In this document: piece after piece, positions 9,332-17,505 of the stretch
Position numbering within the stretch: position 1 is the stretch's first letter
How the letters are laid out: every line of letters begins with the position of its first letter
Assembly: GCA_012838685.1 (NCBI GenBank)
Contig: DUOU01000196.1
Span: forward strand, 1-29,843
Length of the DNA stretch: 29,843 nucleotides
DNA from: Bacteroidota bacterium
GTDB taxonomy: Bacteria > Bacteroidota > Bacteroidia > Bacteroidales > VadinHA17
Direction of reading: 5' to 3'
Notes under the pieces: model-generated
Database searches by the model: none
Told to the model about the DNA's origin: nothing
The model's input: the letters and a program-made list of their open reading frames with translations, nothing else
Translations under genes and position numbers: made by a program

Positions 9332-10306
9332 ATGAAGAGAGTGGTTGGCATATTATTTTTTCTTTTTATCCATTTGGTTGCCAATGGACAGCAGTTGCCT
9401 ATTTACAGCCAGTATCTGTTCAACAAATTCCTTGTCAACCCCGCCGTGGCGGGCAGTGATGGCTATACCAGCCACAATATTACGGCCAGACAACAGTGGG
9501 TAGGTTATGTTTATGCCCCAAAGACCTACTCTTTCAGCAGCCAGATGCGTCTGCTCAAGAGAGGTTTCGCGATAAGACAAAGAGCGAACAGACAGGTGTT
9601 AAGGCCAAGTACAGATGGAAGGGTGGGTCTTGGCACCAATATTTTCTCCGACAAAAACGGGCTTATCAGAAGAACGGGATTTGAGTTTTCTTACGCTTAC
9701 CATACCTGGGTGCAGAGCGAGACGCAGCTCTCCTTTGGGCTGTCGTTTACCGGAGTTCATTTCCGGATTGATGAAGAGTTAATAAACTTCGAGAATCCTG
9801 ATGATCCCTGGCTCAACAATAGCCTGAGAAAGGGGGTGTTCATTCCCGACGCCAAGTTTGGTATATATCTTCTGAACCGTAAATTCTCGGTTGGTTTATC
9901 GGCCGACCAACTTTTCGAATCGGTCGCCAAAATTGGAAACACATACCATAAGGAGTTAAAGATCAACAGACATTATTACCTTTTCGGTTCTTATATTTTC
10001 GACCTTAATTATCAGGACCAACTGGAGCCTTCGTTTATGTTTTCCATTTCGGAAGATCTCTCTCCATCGGCCGATATCGGGTTAATATTCAACCACAACC
10101 AGACATTCTGGGGAGGCCTGTCCTACCGCACCGGTGGAGCGATTATCGCTATTGCCGGAGCGAAATATGAAAATGTCTTTTTCGGGTACTCTTTTGACTT
10201 CACTATGGAAGAGATACAGAGAGTAACCTTTGGTACCCACGAATTCACTATGGCGTTAAAATTCGGGGATAGCTCCAGAAGATACAGGTGGCTCGACAGA
10301 TATTGA
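9332..10306 (+). CDS. Type IX secretion membrane protein, PorP/SprF family
   Basis: The product is 324 residues with a signal peptide (VVGILFFLFIHLVANG) directly followed by the family signature QQLPIYSQYLFNKFLVNPAVAGSDGY. The rest is alternating beta strands typical of an outer-membrane barrel, with family-like segments such as LGTNIFSDKNGLIRRTG, DAKFGIYLLNRKFSVGLSADQL and FWGGLSYRTGGAI. Length is normal for the family. SprF is known to be needed for secretion or surface attachment of SprB, and type B T9SS substrates commonly sit next to a cognate PorP/SprF gene. The 4-base gap to the upstream SprB-repeat gene implies co-translation and a dedicated partner. Confidence 0.9.
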   Translation: MKRVVGILFFLFIHLVANGQQLPIYSQYLFNKFLVNPAVAGSDGYTSHNITARQQWVGYVYAPKTYSFSSQMRLLKRGFAIRQRANRQVLRPSTDGRVGLGTNIFSDKNGLIRRTGFEFSYAYHTWVQSETQLSFGLSFTGVHFRIDEELINFENPDDPWLNNSLRKGVFIPDAKFGIYLLNRKFSVGLSADQLFESVAKIGNTYHKELKINRHYYLFGSYIFDLNYQDQLEPSFMFSISEDLSPSADIGLIFNHNQTFWGGLSYRTGGAIIAIAGAKYENVFFGYSFDFTMEEIQRVTFGTHEFTMALKFGDSSRRYRWLDRY

Positions 10307-10363
10307 ATATCTCTCCACTGTTTCTTGTGAACTTACCAATGTGTACGGGGATAACGATTGTGG

Positions 10364-10400
10364 GAAAAAACCTTGACCGGCATGCTGTATGGCAGGTCAA
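10364..10400 (-). terminator. Intrinsic terminator of the glmS-DUF4954-GSCFA transcript
   Basis: Read on the - strand, TTGACC (10400-10395) and GGTCAA (10378-10373) form a 6-base-pair stem with a 16-base loop, followed by GG and then TTTTTT (about 10370-10365). It lies 6 bases past the GSCFA stop codon. On the + strand no T-run follows the stem, so it looks one-directional and would not stop the incoming PorP/SprF transcript efficiently. The stem is short. Confidence 0.5.
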
Positions 10401-10405
10401 ACAAA

Positions 10406-11383
10406 CTAAAATCCCTTGAAATACTCTTTTTCCGCGGAAAAATCCACCAAAGGCAGCCTGGATTCCAGATTTTCAATGAGTCTTAAAGTGTTTCCGGCAA
10501 ATACCCTTCTCTCCCCATCACCGCTATTTTGTGGACGATGCCCCATCGCTTTGGCCAGTTTTTCCATATCAACATGCAGTGAAACTGTTTTCTTATCGAA
10601 ATATCGGCCCGAAAAAAGATTCCAAATATAGTTTATCGCCTTCTCGGAGGGGTGTAGCATATCATCGGCATAATAACGGTAATCGCGCAGATCATCCATC
10701 ATAATCTCGTACGCGGGAAAGTAATCGGCCATAATGTTTTGCCCTATCAGCTTCTCAATAGCGAGAAAAAGTATCGATTTGCTGATTTGGTTCCCATGTG
10801 CCCCATCTTTCCAGTGACGTACCGGACTTACGGAAAAAACCACCTTAATGCCCGGATTATAAGCCCTTAACCTGTCTATAAGAGGTTGCCAAACATCGAC
10901 TATCTCCTCAACAGAGATAATCTCCCGGGAAAATTCTTTCGCGGGGATTTTATGGCAGTTCGATACAATCTTGTCGGTCGCCAGATGTCGGTACACCCTC
11001 GCTGTGCCGAATGTGACAAACAGAAATGAAGCTCTCGCGAGCATTTCCGACCCCTTATGCCGATGTTCATTTATCTTTTTCAGCGTCTCTTCCCTTTCGG
11101 GCATTGAAAAATCCATGTAATGGTCGTAACTGAACCATTTACCATTATTGAATTGAAGATCGTTAACGGAATAGACCTTTTCATCGATTATGGCGTTTAG
11201 TGTCGTCGCTACCGACATAGGATTGTAAACTGTGCCGGCGGGATTGACAATTACCGGCATTTTCAACCTTTGGAACTTATTGCCTATATAGGACGAAAAA
11301 CAGGAGCCCACGAACATTACCGCGGTGTCATATCCGATCTTCTCCTCTGATGGCTCTAATTTTATGGTTGTCCGGAACTCCAT
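10406..11383 (-). CDS. GSCFA-family (SGNH-like) hydrolase
   Basis: The product is 325 residues with the family-defining block FVGSCFSSYIGNKF (residues about 24-37) near the N-terminus, followed by NPAGTVYNPMS, FVTFGTARVYRH, SVSPVRHWKDGAHGNQISKS and a C-terminal DDMLHPSEKAINYIW block. GSCFA proteins are related to SGNH/GDSL hydrolases: the Ser of GSCF and the D-x-L-H near the C-terminus are the likely catalytic positions. Substrate is unknown; the fold class covers esterases and acyl-transferring enzymes acting on glycans. There is no signal peptide, so it is probably cytoplasmic. It is the last gene of the - strand run, 12 bases after DUF4954, which is itself 12 bases after glmS. That context suggests a role with aminosugars or envelope glycans, which is inference. 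Confidence 0.85.
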   Translation of the reverse strand: MEFRTTIKLEPSEEKIGYDTAVMFVGSCFSSYIGNKFQRLKMPVIVNPAGTVYNPMSVATTLNAIIDEKVYSVNDLQFNNGKWFSYDHYMDFSMPEREETLKKINEHRHKGSEMLARASFLFVTFGTARVYRHLATDKIVSNCHKIPAKEFSREIISVEEIVDVWQPLIDRLRAYNPGIKVVFSVSPVRHWKDGAHGNQISKSILFLAIEKLIGQNIMADYFPAYEIMMDDLRDYRYYADDMLHPSEKAINYIWNLFSGRYFDKKTVSLHVDMEKLAKAMGHRPQNSGDGERRVFAGNTLRLIENLESRLPLVDFSAEKEYFKGF

Positions 11384-11395
11384 GATATAGGTAGA

Positions 11396-13390
11396 TTACA
11401 GTGACCTTAAGGCTTCTATAAGCCTGTCGGCCCGCCCCATATCCTCATCGTACCGCTCTTTCAAACCGACAACAACCTTGTGGGTTTCAAAATCTCCCCT
11501 CACCTCCTTAAAATCGATACTCCTCGCTGTTTCATCGCCATCCATACCGAAACCTATCGCCGATTTCCGGGAAAACTCCTTAGCGGCATCATTGAGCAAC
11601 ATGTTGTGGATTGAGGAGAGATCCTCCTTCCAACGGTCAATTATTCTTATAAGATCGTTCGCATCATAAGTGTTGATCGGTTTCCCCTCCTCTTTCCCAA
11701 TTAATTGATTAGCCCAATTCCATTCCCAGTCGCCGTACGAGAGGGCTATTTCGTCAAGCGAACGCTCTATTCGATCCAAGGAGGAGTTTTTGCCCCGTTC
11801 CAGGTTGTCCAGCAGTTCATCAACGACCAACTTAGGGGCCAAAAGACCGCTTATGTCCACCCATTCTCCCATACCTTTATCCGATGATGGAGCCAACTTT
11901 TCGACTGTTTCCCGCAATGAAACCAACTCCAAATTTTCCAACCTTTTCATCAGGACATTGCCCAGATAGATGTTTATGCCCATCTGATAGAGCTTGATTC
12001 CATTGTTCACCAGGGATCCCTTGATTCTCGCGTTGTGGTACATATAATATGGAAGATCATCTTCTCTTTGAGATTTCAGTTCCCGAAGGATATCCCTCCC
12101 TTCAACCATTTTACCGACCGTATATGGGTTAAAAATATCGAAGATAATCTTGTCCAGCACTTTGCTGTCGGTACGCCTGTCACGCGCCGGCCACTTTAAC
12201 GAGTCCCGTACGGTTCCTATATTGGCCAGGTTCAACGCCGGCATCAGAACGCTTCCGCTATCGTCCCCAACCAGGTAAGAGAAGGGAAAGGAGGATATGT
12301 CAAGATTCCTGTAATGGCTCCCCTTTACGAAGGTGAAGGGGCCGATATGGGCCGGCCATAACAGGTACGCGTTACTTGAGGTTTTTGACCCCCTGCCGAC
12401 TATACCCTGGTGCATAGGTCCCAGTTTGTACATATGGTTGCTCTGGTTTGTTCCGCTACCGACGTTCATAAACGAAAAGTAACCGGCGATAAGAAGAGTG
12501 GACTTATGGTGGGTAACCGTGTAAGGACCGGCAAAAACGGAACAGGCTTCGCCAAGAAAACCCTCACAATTGGCGAAAAACAGTGAATTGGAGGCGGAAA
12601 AATGGTTTTTAAGAAGAGAGCCCTGTCCGATAAAACAGTTCTCGATGACCACCGATCCTTCTATTACGGCACCGGAGCATACGATAAAATGTTCCATTAT
12701 TGTCCCGGAACCTATATATACGGAGGCCTCCCTGGAACTGTTAACGGAACCATCGACCAGTTTCATGGCGCCATCAAGCACCGTACCTGGACCTGTTTTT
12801 ATGTTTTGTATTGTACCACAGTTTCTTAGTATGGAGTTTTTGCCGATTACCCCCCTATCGGAAGTAACTGAACGGACATATTCCATTATCAAGTGTTCCA
12901 TGGTTTTGACCGCCTCTTTCCTGTGGCGGTACAAGGATATCATATATGCCTCCTGAGCCGACAAGCGATCCCATATCGGAACGGATCTGCCCCCTGTTTC
13001 GTCAATAACAGCAACCCGGGTACCGTTCCCGAAAGCGGATTCTCCTTCAACAAAAATCTTTCCGCAGTTTATTATGGAAGATCCATCCTCTATCTTATAG
13101 TTTGAAATATATCCCCCTATATTACGGATACAGACATTGGAGCCTATCTCACAATTATGGATATGCGCGTTTCTTATGCCCGTTTCAACGGTTAATCCTG
13201 CGGTGTCAATGTAAGAGTCGTTGAATACGCCCAGTCTGTTTATGCCGGAGAAGGCAACATTCCTGATCCTCTCCGCGTTGAATCCTTCCGCGACCTGTAT
13301 ATCTCCCCAATTTCCGCATTCACAACCATTACGAAGCAGTATTTTAATTTCCGATTCGTCAAGGTGCCGGTATTGATTGGGTCGTTCCAT
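11396..13390 (-). CDS. DUF4954 family left-handed beta-helix protein
   Basis: The product is 664 residues. The N-terminal two thirds (about 30-420) show hexapeptide-like periodicity (I/V/L every sixth residue, for example IHNCEIGSNVCIRNIGGYIS and VVIENCFIGQGSLLKNHFSA), predicting a left-handed beta-helix as in acyl- and nucleotidyl-transferases. The stretch AGYFSFMNVGSGTNQSNHMYKLGPMHQG looks like an active-site loop with conserved His residues. The C-terminal third is alpha-helical and charged. There is no signal peptide or membrane span. The family is widespread in Bacteroidota and I know of no assigned function. It lies 12 bases downstream of glmS and 12 bases upstream of GSCFA in one transcript. 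I infer an acyltransferase-like or scaffold role in aminosugar metabolism. Confidence 0.85.
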   Translation of the reverse strand: MERPNQYRHLDESEIKILLRNGCECGNWGDIQVAEGFNAERIRNVAFSGINRLGVFNDSYIDTAGLTVETGIRNAHIHNCEIGSNVCIRNIGGYISNYKIEDGSSIINCGKIFVEGESAFGNGTRVAVIDETGGRSVPIWDRLSAQEAYMISLYRHRKEAVKTMEHLIMEYVRSVTSDRGVIGKNSILRNCGTIQNIKTGPGTVLDGAMKLVDGSVNSSREASVYIGSGTIMEHFIVCSGAVIEGSVVIENCFIGQGSLLKNHFSASNSLFFANCEGFLGEACSVFAGPYTVTHHKSTLLIAGYFSFMNVGSGTNQSNHMYKLGPMHQGIVGRGSKTSSNAYLLWPAHIGPFTFVKGSHYRNLDISSFPFSYLVGDDSGSVLMPALNLANIGTVRDSLKWPARDRRTDSKVLDKIIFDIFNPYTVGKMVEGRDILRELKSQREDDLPYYMYHNARIKGSLVNNGIKLYQMGINIYLGNVLMKRLENLELVSLRETVEKLAPSSDKGMGEWVDISGLLAPKLVVDELLDNLERGKNSSLDRIERSLDEIALSYGDWEWNWANQLIGKEEGKPINTYDANDLIRIIDRWKEDLSSIHNMLLNDAAKEFSRKSAIGFGMDGDETARSIDFKEVRGDFETHKVVVGLKERYDEDMGRADRLIEALRSL

Positions 13391-13402
13391 TTAACGGAGT
13401 TT

Positions 13403-15238
13403 TTATTCTACGGTAACCGACTTCGCCAGATTTCGGGGCTGGTCCACATTGCATCCCCTAAGAACCGCCGCATGGTACGCCAACAGTTGAAGGGGAACAA
13501 CTGCCAGAATCCCGGAAAAGGCCGGGATAGTCTCAGGAACCTCCAGAACATGGTTGGCTATCTTTCCGATAATGTCATCCCCTCTGGTAACAATGGCTAT
13601 CACCATCCCCTTTCTTGCCTTGATTTCCTGGATATTGTTAATGATTTTTTCGTATGTGTCGTCTTTTGTGGCAACAACCACAACGGGCATATTCTCATCA
13701 ATCAGGGCAATCGGTCCATGCTTCATCTCCGCCGCGGGATATCCTTCAGCGTGAATATAAGAGATCTCCTTCAGTTTCAAGGCCCCTTCAAGAGCTACCG
13801 GGTAGAGGTATCCTCTTCCCAGGTAAAGAGCGTTGTTGGCGTTCTGGATTACTTTGGCCACCTCAAGAACCTGATCGTTCATTTTAAGCGTCTCTTCAAT
13901 GAGAGCGGGTATTTTTACCAGGTCAGTGATAAAACTTTTATGATCGTCATCGGAGATAATCCCTCTCTTGTTGCCCAATTCGGAGGCTATCATCGACAGG
14001 GCGATAACCTGTGTGGAGAAGGCTTTGGTTGAGGCCACTCCTATCTCGGGTCCGGCATGAGTATAGGTGCCGGCGTCCGTCTCTCTCGGAATACTGCTCC
14101 CGACAACATTGCATATTCCAAACACTTTCGCCCCCTTGGATTTGGCCAGTTTAACGGCAGCAAGAGTATCGGCAGTTTCACCGCTCTGACTTATAGCTAT
14201 TACAATATCGTTTTTCTTTATTATCGGGTTTCTGTATCTGAACTCCGAGGCATATTCCACCTCAACCGGAATCCTTGTAAACTCCTCAAAGAAATATTCC
14301 CCCAAAAGTCCCGCATGATATGATGTGCCACAGGCCACTATTATTATTCTCTCTGCCTTGATAAAATCATCCATCATGTCATACATACCACCGATCCTTA
14401 TCCCTGAGAGATCAGGCAATACCCTGCCCCTGAAAGTATTATGTATAGCCTTTGGCTGCTCAAAAATCTCTTTCAACATAAAGTGTGGAAACCCCTCTTT
14501 CTCGATCTCTCCAATAGAGAGGTCAACCTCTTTAACCTCAGGTTCAATAATCTGATTACGAATTGTTTTGAGTATCAATTCATTTTTCTTGACAATAGCC
14601 ATGTCCTCATCGTTCAGATAGATGACACGCTGAGTGAACTCTACTATTGGTGAAGCATCCGAAGCTATATAATTTTCTCCCTCGCCAACACCAATTATCA
14701 AAGGACTGCCTTTTCGGGCAGCATAGAGTCTGTCCTTTTCATCGCTGCAGATAATTACCAGTCCGTATGCCCCCTTAACCCTGTTCAGAGCGAAAGAGAT
14801 CGCCTGTTCAGCTGAAAATCCGCCCTCAATGTAAAGGTGGTCTATCAGGTTGACCAGCACTTCAGTATCCGTTTCGCTCTTAAAGGTTACACCTCTGTCA
14901 ATTAAATGTTTTTTCAGCGTCGCATAGTTTTCAATGATCCCGTTATGAACCATAATGAAATTACCCTTGTAGGAGATTTGGGGGTGCGCGTTGACCTCAC
15001 TGGGTTCACCGTGGGTAGCCCATCTGGTATGTCCCAACCCTATCGTCCCGTCAAAATTCGACTCGTTCACCAACTTTTCGAGATCCTTCACATGTCCCTT
15101 GCACTTGAAAGTTTTGATGCCCCCGTTTATGAGTGTCACTCCTGCGGAGTCATATCCCCTGTATTCGAGTCTTTTCAGCCCTTTCAGGATAATCTCCCTA
15201 GCGGGCTTTGAGCCAATATAGCCAACTATACCACACAT
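13403..15238 (-). CDS. glmS: Glutamine--fructose-6-phosphate aminotransferase (isomerizing)
   Basis: The enzyme converts fructose-6-phosphate and glutamine to glucosamine-6-phosphate, the first committed step to UDP-GlcNAc for peptidoglycan and glycans. I placed the start at the ATG at 15238 because it gives MCGIVGYIG, where Cys becomes the N-terminal nucleophile after Met removal; a TTG two codons upstream would block this. The product is 611 residues: an N-terminal class II glutaminase domain (GHTRWATHGEPSEVNAHPQ, HNGIIENY), then two SIS domains (ACGTSYHAGLLGEYF, ISQSGETADTLAAV, GPEIGVASTKAFSTQ) and the hallmark C-terminus PRNLAKSVTVE. Length is normal. It lies 49 bases after the DUF4270 gene and 12 bases before DUF4954. 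No glmS ribozyme was recognised upstream. Confidence 0.97.
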   Translation of the reverse strand: MCGIVGYIGSKPAREIILKGLKRLEYRGYDSAGVTLINGGIKTFKCKGHVKDLEKLVNESNFDGTIGLGHTRWATHGEPSEVNAHPQISYKGNFIMVHNGIIENYATLKKHLIDRGVTFKSETDTEVLVNLIDHLYIEGGFSAEQAISFALNRVKGAYGLVIICSDEKDRLYAARKGSPLIIGVGEGENYIASDASPIVEFTQRVIYLNDEDMAIVKKNELILKTIRNQIIEPEVKEVDLSIGEIEKEGFPHFMLKEIFEQPKAIHNTFRGRVLPDLSGIRIGGMYDMMDDFIKAERIIIVACGTSYHAGLLGEYFFEEFTRIPVEVEYASEFRYRNPIIKKNDIVIAISQSGETADTLAAVKLAKSKGAKVFGICNVVGSSIPRETDAGTYTHAGPEIGVASTKAFSTQVIALSMIASELGNKRGIISDDDHKSFITDLVKIPALIEETLKMNDQVLEVAKVIQNANNALYLGRGYLYPVALEGALKLKEISYIHAEGYPAAEMKHGPIALIDENMPVVVVATKDDTYEKIINNIQEIKARKGMVIAIVTRGDDIIGKIANHVLEVPETIPAFSGILAVVPLQLLAYHAAVLRGCNVDQPRNLAKSVTVE

Positions 15239-15287
15239 TATCAAACTATATTTATTAAATCAAAAAAGTATCCTTATTATAAAAAGA

Positions 15288-16646
15288 TTATTTAACGTAA
15301 GACAATTCCAAAACAGGAGGAACAATGCTGTTATTCGCTTTTAAGATAACGCTGTTCCTGGAATTTTGGGGAATGGTTATCTCCAATTCCGGAAGTATGG
15401 AACCCGTGTCATCATCCAGGTAAGCCTGAACAAAGGTAGGTATATTAAAAACATAAGTCTCTTCATTGCCGCTCAACGCCCCATGGTAAAAAGAGGCGCT
15501 TACCTCTTTATAGTCCTGTACATATTCACTTGTACCGTCGATGTTATAATATTTCAATAAAAGTCTGCCCGGAGATTTTTCAACTGTATATGTCTGCTCG
15601 TCAAAATAGCCGGGAAAGGTAAGCCTTGCCTTGGTAACCGAAATATTGTCAAATTCAGGATTGTTTTTCAACGCTTCAAGTCCCGTTAATTGAATTTTTG
15701 TCACCACCGAACCCCACCTGTTTATATAAGCCATGGTATCCGGAACTCCATCATCAAGATGTTCTATCGTCTTTTCGGCAACCGACATATCATGATGAAA
15801 AATGTTGAACCTGGCGTTCTCGTTGGTGGCATCAAGTACAAATTTCAGTTGCCCCAAGGCATTGTTCACGGTATCTGTCAAATAGATCACGAAATAATTT
15901 GAATAATCAAGGGCTATCTCGGGCGGGTCAATGCTAAAAGTCAGGAAAGCATCCTCGTTGGGAGATTCCAGCTTAAAATGAAGCCCCTTGAAAAAATCTA
16001 TGAACGACAATTTCCCGGAATCAGGATAGTTGGTAAGATTCTTCGGCTCCCTCACAAGGTATTCCCCAAATGAATTGGGGATGGAGAGCCGTACCAAAGT
16101 GGAATAATTCTCGGTGAGCCTGGGTAAAAGGATCCTTGTTACGGCCAATCCGGTATGCGCTACTTCAGAATCGGAATAATATGTGGAATCTCTGTTGATA
16201 TCATCAGCTATTTCATAAAATGAAAGATAGTGCGGACCATTGGCAGAGCCGCTTACATTCTCTACCATCAGATAGAGCGCTACGGAATCAATAATACAGG
16301 TGAAGTCCTGGTACTCGGAAGAACTAAGCCGCAATTGTGTCACAAACTCCGCTGAAGTACTCCCGAAATAGGGATCATATCCGGTACCGAGAAAAGAATT
16401 TTCGGGCTGACTGGTATTTATATGCCCGTATGATATGTTGTAACACTCAAAAGACAGAGTGTCAATCTGGTAAACATTGAAAAAATCGGTTTCAGGCAGC
16501 AAACCTATACCTAAATCCGTTGGATCTTCCACACATGAATTCAGTATTAAAAGGGAAGAGACCAGGAGAACCACCGTAGAAAAAATATTAATTTTTTTCT
16601 CCGACCCACAGTAGTCCGAGATTTTTTTATTGAAGAATACTGTCAT
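15288..16646 (-). CDS. DUF4270 family lipoprotein
   Basis: I chose the ATG at 16646, giving about 452 residues and a 20-base overlap with the end of the upstream gene; an in-frame ATG at 16667 would extend it by 7 residues. The N-terminus has a lipoprotein signal peptide ending in the lipobox LNSC (STVVLLVSSLLILNSC), followed by VEDPTDLGIGLLPETDFFNVYQIDTLSF, typical of DUF4270. The body is beta-rich, with repeated Y-x-x-F/L-x-I patterns and a C-terminal ILKANNSIVPPVLELSY. It is probably an outer-membrane-anchored lipoprotein; its molecular role is unknown. In my knowledge of Bacteroidota genomes DUF4270 often sits between the short glycogen-synthase-like gene and glmS, exactly as here, but no mechanism is established. 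Confidence 0.85.
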   Translation of the reverse strand: MTVFFNKKISDYCGSEKKINIFSTVVLLVSSLLILNSCVEDPTDLGIGLLPETDFFNVYQIDTLSFECYNISYGHINTSQPENSFLGTGYDPYFGSTSAEFVTQLRLSSSEYQDFTCIIDSVALYLMVENVSGSANGPHYLSFYEIADDINRDSTYYSDSEVAHTGLAVTRILLPRLTENYSTLVRLSIPNSFGEYLVREPKNLTNYPDSGKLSFIDFFKGLHFKLESPNEDAFLTFSIDPPEIALDYSNYFVIYLTDTVNNALGQLKFVLDATNENARFNIFHHDMSVAEKTIEHLDDGVPDTMAYINRWGSVVTKIQLTGLEALKNNPEFDNISVTKARLTFPGYFDEQTYTVEKSPGRLLLKYYNIDGTSEYVQDYKEVSASFYHGALSGNEETYVFNIPTFVQAYLDDDTGSILPELEITIPQNSRNSVILKANNSIVPPVLELSYVK

Positions 16647-17433
16647 AAAACTCGTTATAGGCATCAATATAGTGTTCCTCGTCCTGATAGGGCAACACAG
16701 GTTTGTCGATCGTTTGGATAAAACTGTTCAGCTCATCATTAATTTCCGGGCTTCCCATGATAATGGCATCAGAATATTTTATAGCAAGTTTGGTGACATT
16801 GACATAATCGGGATTCTTCAACATTTTTCGTCCTTCACCTTCAATACCGTCAAATCTCAACTTATCCGCGAACGACTGTCTAAACGGTTTTTGGAAGTCA
16901 TTATTGTAAACGGAATAGACTATTTTGAAATTCTGGAACAGAGGATGGTCGTTGTACAAAGTTTTGAGATAAATCGGGGCCATGGCCGACATCCAACCGT
17001 GGCAGTGAACGATGTTGGGCGCCCAGCGCAATTTTTTAACAGTCTCAATGACTCCCCTCGCATAGAAGATCGTCCTTTCGTCGTTATCCTCGAATTCGTT
17101 CCCGTTGGCATCGGCGAAAGTAAATTTCCTTTGAAAATAGTCATCGTTATCAATAAAATATACCTGCATCCTGGCGCTTTGGATCGAAGCCACCTTGATT
17201 ATCAGGGGATGGTCGGTATCATCAATTATCAGATTCATGCCCGATAGCCTTATAACCTCATGAAGCTGGTTTCTCCGTTCGTTTATACAGCCATATCGCG
17301 GAAGAAATGTACGGATCTCTTTTCCTCGTTCCTGTATTCCTTGGGGAAGATTACGACCTATTTTTGATATCGGGGTCTCCGGGAGATAGGGCGCTATCTC
17401 CTGTGAAATATATAATACTTTTACGCTTTCCAT
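16627..17433 (-). CDS. Short glycogen/starch synthase-like protein (GT5 N-terminal domain only)
   Basis: The product is 268 residues, compared with about 480 for full GlgA. It covers only the N-terminal Glyco_transf_5 half: VKVLYISQEIAPYLPET at the start, then FARGVIETVKKL-like YARGVIETVKKLRWAPNIVHCHGW, and IVYSVYNNDF. The C-terminal GT1 half that carries much of the sugar-nucleotide site is absent, with a stop and the next gene immediately following. The substrate-binding motif KxGGL is reduced to K-I-G-R (residues 24-27). Glycogen synthesis activity is therefore unlikely; it may be a sugar-binding or regulatory protein. The short form is recurrent in Bacteroidota, so this is not obviously a broken gene. 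It has its own promoter-like box 30 bases upstream and overlaps DUF4270. Confidence 0.8.
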   Translation of the reverse strand: MESVKVLYISQEIAPYLPETPISKIGRNLPQGIQERGKEIRTFLPRYGCINERRNQLHEVIRLSGMNLIIDDTDHPLIIKVASIQSARMQVYFIDNDDYFQRKFTFADANGNEFEDNDERTIFYARGVIETVKKLRWAPNIVHCHGWMSAMAPIYLKTLYNDHPLFQNFKIVYSVYNNDFQKPFRQSFADKLRFDGIEGEGRKMLKNPDYVNVTKLAIKYSDAIIMGSPEINDELNSFIQTIDKPVLPYQDEEHYIDAYNEFYDSILQ

Positions 17434-17463
17434 TATCTTTTATACCCTGTGAACAACAAGACG

Positions 17464-17471
17464 CAAAGATA
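17464..17471 (-). promoter_or_regulatory. Bacteroidota-type -7 box for the glycogen-synthase-like gene
   Basis: On the - strand TATCTTTG is a perfect match to the phylum consensus TAnnTTTG, followed by CG, and lies 30 bases before the start codon at 17433. It sits in the 72-base gap after the arginase-fold gene, suggesting that the DUF4270-glmS run starts transcription here. No convincing -33 TTTG at normal spacing was found. Confidence 0.55.
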
Positions 17472-17505
17472 ACAATAAAAATCAAAAATTATAAAAGAAT
17501 TCCGG

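Noticed and set aside
15239..15244. TTG start for glmS two codons upstream
   Set aside because: It would bury the catalytic Cys that must follow the initiator Met; the ATG at 15238 gives MCGIVGYIG.
15239..15287. glmS ribozyme or riboswitch upstream of glmS
   Set aside because: The gap is 49 bases, AT-rich and too short for the ribozyme core.
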